From NCBI RefSeq assembly GCF_009765965.1, contig NZ_LMUL01000014.1:806281-839844 (forward strand): a DNA stretch of 33,564 bases, in the 5' to 3' direction. Both the position numbers and the translations under genes were made by a program. Numbering within the stretch: position 1 is the first letter of the stretch; each line of letters starts with the position of its first letter. Below the pieces are notes generated by a model that was not told the DNA's origin, made no database searches, and saw only the letters and a program-made list of their open reading frames with translations. Source of the stretch: Caulobacter sp. S45. GTDB taxonomy: Bacteria > Pseudomonadota > Alphaproteobacteria > Caulobacterales > Caulobacteraceae. Positions 7,040-14,699 of this stretch are shown here, piece by piece.

Positions 7040-7933
7040 TCAGGTCTCGAAATAACGCGTCCGGTCGAGATCGGCGATCAGCCCGGGTTGCGTCGGCTCC
7101 CATCCCAGCCGTTCGCGGGTCCACTCGCTCGAGGCAAGGTTGTCGATGGCCGCGAAATGGGCGAACCAGCCGAAGTGCTCGGCGGCTTCCTCGGGGGTCT
7201 TGCCGACGACCGGGACGTTCAGGCGGCGGCCGATGACCTCGGCGATCTCGCGGAACGGCACGCCCTGTTCGGCGATCGCGTGATAGCGCGGGCCTTCGCC
7301 CCCCTGCTCAAGGGCCAGCCTGTAGAGGCGGCCGGCGTCAAGCCGGTGCACCGCCGGCCAATGGTTTAGTCCTTCACCGATATAGGCCGAAACACCCTTC
7401 TCCCGCGCGATGCCGATCAGGATCGGGACGAAGCCGTGATCGCCGTCGCCGTGGACCGACGGAGGAAGACGCACCACCGACGCGCGCACGCCCTGGGTCG
7501 CCATCGAAAGCGCCGTCTGCTCCGAAACGCGGGGAAACGCGGCGGCGCCGGAAGGCGGCGTGGTGTCTTCGGTCACTAGGCGGCCCGGCGTCAGCAGCCC
7601 CGTCCCGGAGGTGACGATCAGGGGGCGGTCGGAGCCAGCGAGCGCTGAGCCGAGCGCTTCGATGGCGCACCTGTCCGTTTCGCAGACTTCCTTGAAACGC
7701 GAGAAGTCATGGATGAAACCGGTATGGATCACGCCATCCGAAGCGGCGGCTCCACTGCGCAAGCTGTCCAGGTCCTCAAGATCGCCGCGGTGGGCCTGGG
7801 CGCCGGCCGCGACGAGGGATGCAGCGCCCGCATCCGAGCGGGCCAGCCCGACCACCTCATGGCCTGCGCCGATCAGCTCCTGAACAACCGCCGAACCGAC
7901 AAAACCTGTAGCGCCGGTGACGAATACGCGCAT
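7040..7933 (-). CDS. NAD(P)-dependent SDR/epimerase-like oxidoreductase
   Basis: The 297-residue protein begins with an extended-SDR Rossmann motif, VTGATGFVG (GxxGxxG at 7-13), followed by a beta-2 region ending in ARSD that suggests NADP preference. The usual YxxxK catalytic pair of classical SDRs is not evident. The segment [13 protein letters not shown] instead resembles atypical family members with a Ser/Glu at that site. The start at 7933 has GAGG 8 nt upstream. It is divergent from the AraC-type gene at 8053 across a 119-bp gap, a common arrangement of regulator and target. The reaction is probably reduction of a carbonyl compound; the substrate cannot be predicted. Confidence 0.85.
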   Translation of the reverse strand: MRVFVTGATGFVGSAVVQELIGAGHEVVGLARSDAGAASLVAAGAQAHRGDLEDLDSLRSGAAASDGVIHTGFIHDFSRFKEVCETDRCAIEALGSALAGSDRPLIVTSGTGLLTPGRLVTEDTTPPSGAAAFPRVSEQTALSMATQGVRASVVRLPPSVHGDGDHGFVPILIGIAREKGVSAYIGEGLNHWPAVHRLDAGRLYRLALEQGGEGPRYHAIAEQGVPFREIAEVIGRRLNVPVVGKTPEEAAEHFGWFAHFAAIDNLASSEWTRERLGWEPTQPGLIADLDRTRYFET

Positions 7934-7980
7934 CGACTTATCCTCGCATTGTTTCTCGGCCGCGTTCGCAGCCCGATGGG

Positions 7981-8033
7981 GAAGATAAGCGATTGGAACA
8001 TACGATCTATGCTATATAGTCCATATTATCTTC
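7981..8033. promoter_or_regulatory. Divergent promoter region with an 8-bp inverted repeat
   Basis: GAAGATAA (7981-7988) and TTATCTTC (8026-8033) are perfect inverted copies about 37 bp apart. They flank an AT-rich core containing TATATAG, in an otherwise GC-rich divergent intergenic region between the SDR and AraC-type genes. This could be an operator pair for the AraC protein around a promoter. AraC proteins more often use direct repeats, so the assignment is tentative. Confidence 0.35.
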
Positions 8034-8052
8034 GCGATCGTCCGAGCCAACC

Positions 8053-9030
8053 ATGGATCCCCTTTCAGATGTGCTGTCGCTGCTGAAGCCGCGCAGCTAC
8101 ATGTTCGGCGGCTTCGATGCGGGCGGCGACTGGTCGATCCGGTTCGGCCAGCACGAAGGCATCAAGTGCTATGCTGTGGTTTCCGGTCAGTGCTGGCTGG
8201 CGGTGGAGGGCGTTCCCGATGCGGTGCGCCTGACGACGGGAGACTGCTTCCTGCTGCCGCGCGGGCGGCCTTTCCGCAACGCGAGCGACCTGGACCTGCC
8301 CTCCATCGACGCCCGCACGATCTTTCCCACGCCGGTGAACGGCGGCATCGCTACAATCAATGGCGGCGGGGATGTCTCCATTGTCGGCGGCCACTTCGCC
8401 CTTGCCGGGGATCATGCCGGCGAGCTGTTGAGCATGCTGCCGCCCATCGTCCATATCCGCAAGGAGGCGGACAAGGCGGCGCTGCGCTGGTCCATGGAGC
8501 GGATGCGCCAGGAACTGCGCGAACCGCAGCCGGGCGGCTTCCTCGTCGCGCAACACCTCGCGGACATGATGCTGGTCCAGGCCCTGCGGCTGCATCTGGC
8601 GGAAGGCGCGAAAGGCGGCGTCGGATGGCTGTTCGCGCTGGCGGACAAGCAGATGAGCGCGGCGATCGAGGCCATGCACGGCGATCCGGCGCATCGCTGG
8701 ACCCTGCAAGCGCTGGCGGAGCACGCCGGTATGTCGCGATCGAGCTTCGCGGTCAGATTCAAGGCGACGGTCGGGGCGTCGCCCATGGAATACCTGACAC
8801 GCTGGCGGATGCTGATGGCCGGAGACAGGCTGGCCAATTCCGGCGATCCCGTTTCCGTCATCGCCCTGTCGCTCGGCTACGAATCCGAAAGCGCTTTCAG
8901 CACCGCCTTCAAGAGGGTCATGGGCTGCTCACCCCGACAACATGGCCGCGAGCGTAAGGCGGCGACGCCTTGGCCGATGGCTTCGACCACGCCGGCCAGA
9001 TCAATCCCGCGGATGGCCGCCAAAGGGTGA
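8053..9030 (+). CDS. AraC-family transcriptional regulator with N-terminal cupin domain
   Basis: The 325-residue protein has an N-terminal cupin (AraC_binding/Cupin_6) sensor: YAVVSGQCWLAVEG, then a GDCFLLPRGRPF strand around residues 73-84. The C-terminal double helix-turn-helix runs from about 215 to 296 (LQALAEHAGMSRSSFAVRFK, then VIALSLGYESESAFSTAFKR and the closing GCSPRQ). Homologues normally end soon after this motif; here about 29 further residues are added. These lie antisense to what looks like an alcohol-dehydrogenase fragment, so the native 3' end was probably replaced by a rearrangement. The ATG at 8053 has only a weak ribosome site. It likely controls the divergent SDR gene and possibly itself. 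Confidence 0.88.
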   Translation: MDPLSDVLSLLKPRSYMFGGFDAGGDWSIRFGQHEGIKCYAVVSGQCWLAVEGVPDAVRLTTGDCFLLPRGRPFRNASDLDLPSIDARTIFPTPVNGGIATINGGGDVSIVGGHFALAGDHAGELLSMLPPIVHIRKEADKAALRWSMERMRQELREPQPGGFLVAQHLADMMLVQALRLHLAEGAKGGVGWLFALADKQMSAAIEAMHGDPAHRWTLQALAEHAGMSRSSFAVRFKATVGASPMEYLTRWRMLMAGDRLANSGDPVSVIALSLGYESESAFSTAFKRVMGCSPRQHGRERKAATPWPMASTTPARSIPRMAAKG

Positions 9031-9222
9031 GACGGCTCCATCCCACTCGGGCAGGACATGTTCATGCCCCCGGACGCCACATCCCCCGGCGACGTCGAGT
9101 TCGGATTTCAGCATTATTCCATGCCCGGCCGGCGCCCTGATGCGGATCGGGACGTCCAAGCCCTCCCATTCGTTTCTCGGAGGACGTGGGAGAGAACGGC
9201 GTTTATGTTGCGGGGGGATCAC
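8877..9222 (-). pseudogene. Possible remnant of a zinc-type alcohol dehydrogenase/quinone oxidoreductase
   Basis: One minus-strand frame within 8877-9080 reads AAIRGIDLAGVVEAIGQGVA, which matches the conserved segment just before the catalytic domain of medium-chain dehydrogenases (PxxxGxDLAGVVEAVGxxV). A different frame upstream, up to 9222, holds a possible beta strand (DVPIRIRAPAG) resembling the usual VRVRAAGVNP. The frames do not join, there is no cofactor-binding domain, and the piece overlaps the end of the AraC gene on the other strand. I read it as a decayed and truncated gene. The dehydrogenase match is short, so this is a moderate call. Confidence 0.4.
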
Positions 9223-9310
9223 GTGAAATGGCCTGCGCCTTTGTAGCTCGATGGCAGGCGACCATGACGAGATGTATATCGGGCGATCATTTTAGGGGCT
9301 TGCGATATCA

Positions 9311-10681
9311 ATGCGGAAGACACTGGGAAACGCCCCCGAGACGATAGCCCCCTCGACGCCCAAGGACATACGGAAGGACCGCGTGGATCAAGCGGTTATA
9401 TTTATTTCCTTCATTCTTATGCTTTTCGCACCTCAAGTTCGAACGGTTGGATTAGCACTCCTCATTGTACTTTGGATCGCATTTTTAGCCTTAAGATACA
9501 AAGACATGCTATCTGTGATTAAAAGTTCCTGGCCAATATTGATTGCCCCACTCATTACAATCGCATCCATATTTTGGTCGGCCGCGCCAAGCGACACCAT
9601 CAGAGGCGCCTTGGAGCTGACTCTGACCGTGGCTTTTGCGATGTACCTGGGTGGAATTCAACGACCTGCGATAGTTCTTACACCAATTGCCAGCGCCCTA
9701 GGTTTCTTCGTTCTAGTTTCCGTGGCTTTCGGGAAAAGCGTGGGCTGGGGCGCGCATGGTGCAGAAGCATTTGCAGGCCTAAATGGCGGCAAGAACTTCT
9801 TTGCGTATTCAGCAGCCTTAGCAATACTATTGTCCCTCGTAATGTTCCTAGAATATATTACCCGTCCGAGATTATCCACAATGGGCGCCACCGTGATGGC
9901 CATGTGGTTCGCGGCCGCCGCGTTGTTTTCCCTTCCCCTTTATCTGGCCCATTCCGCCGGCGCGATGGTGAATATCGCCCTCACAATAATCATCATGTTC
10001 ACAATTGTTTTCACGCTAAAATTTTCCAGATCGACCTTCGCATTTTTAATTCTAATCGGCGTGCTCGTTGCAATCCCGATATTGGCGATTGTTTTAATGG
10101 ACCCTCAAGCCGTGATGGATACGTTGCTGCGCTCCGCCGGCAAGGGTGCAGACCTGACTGGGCGCGCGCAGCTATGGTGGCGGGCGGGACGCCTCATGGC
10201 GGAGCGTCCACTCTTTGGCTACGGCTTTGACGGATTCTGGAAGCAGGGCAATCCCGATGCCGAGGCGATGTGGCAGATCGTTGGCGTTACAAGTCGCGGC
10301 GGGATAACATTCCACAACACGATCATCGATTGCCGAATGGCTTTCGGATGGGTGGGTACAATTATGATAGTGGGCCTATTCCTATTCGTTGGATTTAAAC
10401 TTGTCGTTAGAGCGCTCTTGACCTCCGAATGGCTTTCAATCGCGTACCTGGCTATGTATTTTTCGTTCCTCGCACGCGCGCCACTGGAGACCGTGCTTCC
10501 CCTGTCGCAGTTTTCATATGAAGCCGTGCTCATTATCGCGATGGGAGCCTATGCGTTCACACCGATCAGGAAATCCAAATCGGCGGCCCTGGCTCGCACC
10601 AGCTCCGAAAGACTCTCGACGCGATCGTTTGCCCTCCTGAGGAACGCATCTCTCGCAAGGGAGAGAGTGCGGGGGACTTGA
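9311..10681 (+). CDS. O-antigen ligase/polymerase family membrane protein (Wzy_C type)
   Basis: The 456-residue protein is strongly hydrophobic, with about 10-12 membrane segments starting near residue 27. Family marks include GLNGGKNFFAYSAALAI near residue 155 (homologues have GxxxxKN) and the periplasmic-loop region RAQLWWRAGRLMAERPLFGYGFDGFW from about 283, followed by FHNTIIDCRMAFGWVG. Such proteins join or polymerise surface glycans on the periplasmic side. No glycosyltransferase or export gene is nearby, so it is an orphan. Base composition is clearly more AT-rich than its neighbours, and it is bordered on both sides by gene remnants, all pointing to horizontal acquisition. AGGGG lies about 12 nt before the ATG, farther than usual. 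The last 40 residues look poorly conserved. Confidence 0.85.
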   Translation: MRKTLGNAPETIAPSTPKDIRKDRVDQAVIFISFILMLFAPQVRTVGLALLIVLWIAFLALRYKDMLSVIKSSWPILIAPLITIASIFWSAAPSDTIRGALELTLTVAFAMYLGGIQRPAIVLTPIASALGFFVLVSVAFGKSVGWGAHGAEAFAGLNGGKNFFAYSAALAILLSLVMFLEYITRPRLSTMGATVMAMWFAAAALFSLPLYLAHSAGAMVNIALTIIIMFTIVFTLKFSRSTFAFLILIGVLVAIPILAIVLMDPQAVMDTLLRSAGKGADLTGRAQLWWRAGRLMAERPLFGYGFDGFWKQGNPDAEAMWQIVGVTSRGGITFHNTIIDCRMAFGWVGTIMIVGLFLFVGFKLVVRALLTSEWLSIAYLAMYFSFLARAPLETVLPLSQFSYEAVLIIAMGAYAFTPIRKSKSAALARTSSERLSTRSFALLRNASLARERVRGT

Positions 10682-10691
10682 TCCCCGGTAA

Positions 10692-10727
10692 ATCATCGAC
10701 TGCGAGATGGCGACGTTCGGGTGGGCC
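10692..10727 (+). repeat. Short degenerate copy of an O-antigen-ligase segment
   Basis: ATCATCGACTGCGAGATGGC followed by GACGTTCGGGTGGG resembles an internal part of the preceding gene (about 10322-10356, encoding IIDCRMAFGWVG). Read in one frame it gives IIDCEMATFGW. It could be the tail of a second, older ligase gene left after insertion or partial duplication. The match is only about 35 bp with small gaps. Confidence 0.35.
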
Positions 10728-10870
10728 AGACCGAGGGTGCAGGCTGGAGCGTCAAGATCAAACTTAGCGCGAATTTATGACTCGGCACGATGTCTGTATG
10801 ATCATCGCGCCCGGATCGACGCTAGTCTGAGCAATAAGTCCAAATGGACGCGGTAGTCACGGGGAGGGCC

Positions 10871-10936
10871 ATGGTCGAGATCATCGACCCCCATACTCAC
10901 GCCATTTCACCGGACCCGTGCGTCACCCGACCGTCC
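10871..10936 (+). pseudogene. Amidohydrolase N-terminal remnant
   Basis: From the ATG at 10871 the frame reads MVEIIDPHTHAISPDP, the hallmark start of metal-dependent amidohydrolases (the HxH metal ligands in IIDxHTHxISPD). The resemblance stops after about 20 codons and the frame then runs into aldolase-like sequence. No barrel domain follows, so only the extreme 5' end survives. The upstream ATG at 10844 is in the same frame. Confidence 0.55.
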
Positions 10937-11010
10937 TGGGTGATGACCCAACCCAAGGCCGCCCCCTACAACGCCGACCACCCCGCGGTCGGCGCCTTCA
11001 CCCAGGAAAC

Positions 11011-11220
11011 GCGGGCGGTGAGGACGGCGCTGACCGTCAGCCTGCCCGACAACTGGATGATCACGTGGCGGTGGAAGAGTGCGCCGAAGACGACCTGCTG
11101 GCGGTGGTTCCGACCTCGCCTTGCGACACCGGCTATTTCGGTGAACTGCTTGCCACCTCGCTGGCGGCGTCTGTCGCGTCTACGAGGGGGACCGAGTTGC
11201 TCAGCGTCGTCGGACTATAA
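11011..11220 (+). pseudogene. RraA/LigK-type aldolase remnant with a frameshift
   Basis: One frame encodes TALTVSLPDNWMI and the next encodes HVAVEECAEDDLLAVVPTSP, then CDTGYFGELLATSL. Together these match the middle of RraA-like 4-carboxy-4-hydroxy-2-oxoadipate aldolases (LigK/GalC/ProA family), which read GTAVTV..GDNWMIHVAVEECxxGDILVVAPTSP...GYFGxLLATSL. A single missing C next to position 11062 (GATCACG where GATCCACG is expected) causes the break. The N-terminal part and everything after LATSL, including the catalytic GLVIDAGVRD region, are absent. A stop occurs at 11218. The intact gene would cleave an aromatic-ring-fission product to pyruvate plus oxaloacetate. Confidence 0.7.
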
Positions 11221-11345
11221 ACATTTTCCCTCGTCTTCATTGTCAGAAGGACGCCGGCAACATTGGCGCTCTATGGCGAGGCCAAATCCTGGCCGGGTGA
11301 GCGTGGCGTAGGCCACGGAAGTCGAGCCAAGAAAAAAATCGGGAG

Positions 11346-13337
11346 ATGGCCTTGCAGGACGATTCCAACCCTTCCGCCCGGAAACCCAGCGAGATCGGGC
11401 GCCGGACCCTGTTCACAGCGGTCGCCGCCGGGGGAGCGGTGTCGCTGGCGAACGCGTTGTCGGCGTCCGCGCAAACGGGACCCGCCCAGGCCGCCTCCAG
11501 AGAGATGCTGAAGCCGCGCACCGCGCCCACCGGCGCGCCGTCCGCTGCCGCCATGCAGGCCGAAACGGCCCCGCCGCCAGCGTCGGAGGTGTTCGAGGCG
11601 CGCTCTGGCTCCGACTACATGGTCGACGTCATCAAGGCGCTCGATCTTGGCTATGTCGCCACGCTTCCGGGTTCCAGTTTCCGGGGCCTGCACGAATCGC
11701 TGATCGACTACGGCGGCAACGCCAAGCCCGAGCTGCTGACCTGCCTGCACGAGGAGATCTCGGTCGCCTTCGCCCACGGCTACGCCAAGATCGCCGGCAA
11801 GCCGATGGGGGTCTTCCTGCACAGCGTGGTCGGGCTGCAGCACGCCTCCATGGCCATCTACAACGCCTGGTGCGACCGGGTCCCCATCGTCATGTTCGTC
11901 GGCAACACCCTGGACTCCGCCAAGCGGCGCGAGGGGATCGAGTGGTATCATACGGCGCTCGACAACGGCGCGATCGTGCGCGACTTCGTCAAATGGGACG
12001 CCCAGCCCACCTCGCTGGAGGACTTCAACGAGGCGCTGCTGCGCGCCTACGGCCTGGCGGTCACCCAGCCGGCCGCGCCGGTGCTGATCTCGGTCGATAC
12101 CGAGCTGCAGGAGGCGCCGATCCCGGTCGGCAAGCGACCCGTCCCGCGCCTGACCCTGCCGACCCAGCCTGTCGGCGACCCCGCCGCGCTGGCCAAGGCC
12201 GCCGCCATGCTGGCCAAGGCCGAGCACCCGGTGATCGTGGTGGACCGCATGGTCCGTACGCCCGAGGGCATGGCGCACCTGGTGGAACTCGCCGAAACCC
12301 TGCAGTGCCCGGTGATCGACAAGCGCGGCCGGCTCAACATGCCGTCCAGCCACTACCTGAACCAGAGCGAGAACGCGCGCGGGCTGATCAAGTCGGCCGA
12401 CGTGATCCTGGGCCTGGAGCTGACCGACCCCTGGGGCGTGGTCAACACCCTGCTTGACCGGATCGAGCGGGTCGAGCGCCACACCGCAGCGCCGGGGGTG
12501 AAGCTGATCACGCTGTCCACCCACGATCTGCTGATCCATTCCAACTTCCAGGACTTCGAGCGCTATCAGCCGTCCGACCTGGCCATCACCGGCGACGCCG
12601 AAGCGACCGCCCCCTATCTGATCGAGGCGGTGAAGCAGGCCCTGCCTAAAGGCCAGCAAGCCGCCATGCAGGCGCGGAGCGACAAGTTCCGCGCCGCCCA
12701 CGCCGACACCCGCCGGCGCGCCTACGAGGAGGCGGCCTACGGCTGGGACGCCAGCCCGGTCACCACTGCGCGCCTGTGCGCCGAGATCTGGCCCCTGATC
12801 AAGGACAGCGACTGGGCGTTCGTGGGGGCCAATTCCTCGTTCCAGAGCTTCTGGCCGCAAAAGCTGTGGGACTTCGACAAGCCCTACCAGTACGCCGGCG
12901 GCTCCGGCGGCGCGGGTCTGGGCTATGGCGCGCCCGCCGCCGTGGGCGCGGCCCTGGCGCATCGGGAGCACGGGCGGCTGGTGGTCAACATCCAGGGGGA
13001 TGGCGAGCTGATGTGCGCGCCTGGATCGCTGTGGACCGCCGTGCACCACAAGATCCCGCTATTGACGGTGATGCACAACAACCGCGCCTACCACCAGGAG
13101 ATGATGCACATCCAGCGCATGGCCGACCGGCACGAACGCGGGGTCGCCAGCGCCCATATCGGCACCGCCATCGACAGCCCGTTCATCGACTACAGCAAGC
13201 TGGCCGACAGCATGGGCATGTGGGCGGCCGGGCCGATCACCGATCCGAACGAACTCGGGGCGGCCCTGAAGAAGGCGATCGACGTGGTTAAACGGGGCGA
13301 ACCGGCCCTGGTCGACGTCGTCTGTCAGCCGCGTTGA
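11346..13337 (+). CDS. Tat-exported thiamine-diphosphate-dependent enzyme (acetolactate synthase/pyruvate oxidase-like)
   Basis: The 663-residue protein begins with a twin-arginine signal: basic region with R19-R20 (GRRTLF), a mild hydrophobic stretch, and an AxA site near residues 40-42 (SASAQ). A Pro/Ala linker follows to about 80. The PYR domain carries catalytic-type Glu136 in LHEEISVAFAHGYAKIAGKP. A central TPP_enzyme_M domain spans about 275-410. The PP domain has the ThDP-Mg motif GDGELM (about 551) ending in HNN. It should be folded with ThDP in the cytoplasm and then exported. A c-type cytochrome gene follows after 14 bp. GGGAG abuts the ATG at 11346, so a TTG at 11352 (6 nt spacing) is an alternative start. 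Substrate unknown; FAD use cannot be judged. Confidence 0.82.
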   Translation: MALQDDSNPSARKPSEIGRRTLFTAVAAGGAVSLANALSASAQTGPAQAASREMLKPRTAPTGAPSAAAMQAETAPPPASEVFEARSGSDYMVDVIKALDLGYVATLPGSSFRGLHESLIDYGGNAKPELLTCLHEEISVAFAHGYAKIAGKPMGVFLHSVVGLQHASMAIYNAWCDRVPIVMFVGNTLDSAKRREGIEWYHTALDNGAIVRDFVKWDAQPTSLEDFNEALLRAYGLAVTQPAAPVLISVDTELQEAPIPVGKRPVPRLTLPTQPVGDPAALAKAAAMLAKAEHPVIVVDRMVRTPEGMAHLVELAETLQCPVIDKRGRLNMPSSHYLNQSENARGLIKSADVILGLELTDPWGVVNTLLDRIERVERHTAAPGVKLITLSTHDLLIHSNFQDFERYQPSDLAITGDAEATAPYLIEAVKQALPKGQQAAMQARSDKFRAAHADTRRRAYEEAAYGWDASPVTTARLCAEIWPLIKDSDWAFVGANSSFQSFWPQKLWDFDKPYQYAGGSGGAGLGYGAPAAVGAALAHREHGRLVVNIQGDGELMCAPGSLWTAVHHKIPLLTVMHNNRAYHQEMMHIQRMADRHERGVASAHIGTAIDSPFIDYSKLADSMGMWAAGPITDPNELGAALKKAIDVVKRGEPALVDVVCQPR

Positions 13338-13351
13338 GGAAGGAAGCGCCG

Positions 13352-13717
13352 ATGAAAGCCGCCCTGACCGCCGCCAGCGCCCTGGCCGTTCTCTCACTAA
13401 GCGCCGCCGCGACGGCCCAACCGCCCCCGCCCCACGCCGAGGACGCAGTTCACGGCCACCAGCTGTTCATGGCCGACGGTTGCTATCAATGCCACGGCAC
13501 GGTGGGACAGGGCGGCTCAGCCGCCCCGCGCATCGCCCCCGACCCGCTGCCGGCGGAGGCGATCGCCGCCTACATCCGCAAGCCCGCCGGCCAGATGCCG
13601 CCCTACAGCCCCAAGGTCCTCAACGACGCCGACATCGCCGACATCCACGCCTACCTGGCCACGATCAGGAAGCCGGACGTCGATGTCGGCAAGCGGCTTG
13701 GCGGCGGTCGGAACTAG
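13352..13717 (+). CDS. Small periplasmic monohaem cytochrome c
   Basis: The 121-residue protein has a signal peptide (residues 1-22, cleavage near ATA-Q), one haem-binding CYQCH motif at 44-48, and a likely axial Met82 in GQMPPYSP, the class I cytochrome c layout. The C-terminal helix DADIADIHAYLATI also fits. It would be matured in the periplasm by the Ccm system. The ATG at 13352 is preceded by AGGAAGG. It begins 14 bp after the ThDP enzyme gene, so the two form one operon, and the obvious reading is that it takes electrons from that enzyme. Its stop codon overlaps the stop of the convergent aldo/keto reductase gene within a CTAG palindrome. Confidence 0.9.
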   Translation: MKAALTAASALAVLSLSAAATAQPPPPHAEDAVHGHQLFMADGCYQCHGTVGQGGSAAPRIAPDPLPAEAIAAYIRKPAGQMPPYSPKVLNDADIADIHAYLATIRKPDVDVGKRLGGGRN

Positions 13718-14604
13718 TTTGGCGCGTCCTGGGCGCCGCTCTGTCCGATCCCGTCCAGCTTGGCGAGCACATCGCCCGACAGCTTGAGCTGCACCGCTCC
13801 GAGGTTCTCGCGGAGGTGGCCGAGCGAGGAGGTGCCGGGGATCAGCAGGATGTTGGGCGCGCGGTGAAGCAACCAGGCGAGCGCCACCTGCATAGGCGTC
13901 GCGCCAAGCCCGGCCGCCACCTCCGATAGGGTCGAGGACTGGAGCGGTGTGAACCCGCCGAGCGGGAAGAACGGCACATAGGCCACGCCCATGGCCGCCA
14001 GCTCGTCGACCAGGGCTTCGTCTTCCCGATGGGCGAGGTTGTAGAGGTTCTGGACGCAGACCACCTGGGCGATGCCGCGCGCTTGGGTGACCTGGGCCGA
14101 CGTCACGTTGCTCAGGCCCAGGTGGCGGATCAACCCTTGCTCCTGCAGCCCCGCAAGCACGGTGAAGGGCTCCTCGATCGAGCCCTCGCTCGGCCCATGG
14201 ATCTTGCCCATGACCCGCAGGTTGACCACGTCGAGCGCCTCGACGCCCAGGTTGCGCAGGTTGTCGTGGACCGCGCGGGTGAGCTCGGCGGGAGCCATCG
14301 CCGGGTTCCACGAGGCGTCCTCGCCGCGCACGGCCCCGACCTTGGTCACGATCGTCAGCTTGTCCGGATAGGGGTGCAGGGCCTCGCGGATCAACTGGTT
14401 GGTGACATGGGGGCCATAGAAGTCGCTGGTGTCGATATGATCGACCCCGCTGGCCACCGCTTCGCGCAGCACGGCGAGCGCGGCGTCGCGATCCTTGGGC
14501 GGCCCGAACACGCCCGGCCCGGCGAGTTGCATGGCGCCATAGCCCATGCGGTTCACGTCGCGGTCTCCGAGCCGATAGACGTCGGCGGCGGTGATGTCGG
14601 TCAT
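13714..14604 (-). CDS. Aldo/keto reductase
   Basis: The 296-residue protein is a TIM-barrel NADPH-dependent oxidoreductase. It has Asp58 (HIDTSDFYG), Tyr63 and Lys88 (IVTKVG) of the AKR tetrad. The fourth residue, usually His in an LHR or IHW context, lies in DVVNLRVMG and appears to be Arg, a variant I associate with one subfamily of these reductases. The NADP-binding C-terminus includes IPGTSSLGHLRENLGA. A longer frame exists upstream, but the ATG at 14604 has GGAG 7 nt away and begins the conserved part. It is divergent from a LysR gene, which probably regulates it. The substrate is unknown. Confidence 0.9.
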   Translation of the reverse strand: MTDITAADVYRLGDRDVNRMGYGAMQLAGPGVFGPPKDRDAALAVLREAVASGVDHIDTSDFYGPHVTNQLIREALHPYPDKLTIVTKVGAVRGEDASWNPAMAPAELTRAVHDNLRNLGVEALDVVNLRVMGKIHGPSEGSIEEPFTVLAGLQEQGLIRHLGLSNVTSAQVTQARGIAQVVCVQNLYNLAHREDEALVDELAAMGVAYVPFFPLGGFTPLQSSTLSEVAAGLGATPMQVALAWLLHRAPNILLIPGTSSLGHLRENLGAVQLKLSGDVLAKLDGIGQSGAQDAPN

Positions 14605-14673
14605 GGCAGGTCTCCAAAACGAGCTGACGCAGGTATGGACCCAATCTCGCCGCTCGATAATACTAGGCAATCG

Positions 14674-14686
14674 GCACGGGCCGTGC
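14674..14686. promoter_or_regulatory. Perfect palindrome in the LysR/AKR divergent promoter
   Basis: GCACGGGCCGTGC is a 6-bp inverted repeat with one central base, 13 bp before the LysR start and 70 bp before the AKR start. LysR proteins bind interrupted palindromes in exactly such shared regions, so this is a candidate operator, though GC-rich palindromes can arise by chance. Confidence 0.35.
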
Positions 14687-14699
14687 GGAATCAAGAACA

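Noticed and set aside
11271-13049. Minus-strand open frame of about 590 codons opposite the ThDP enzyme
   Set aside because: Repetitive Gly/Arg/Val/Leu sequence without motifs; the plus strand has clear ThDP motifs and a signal sequence.
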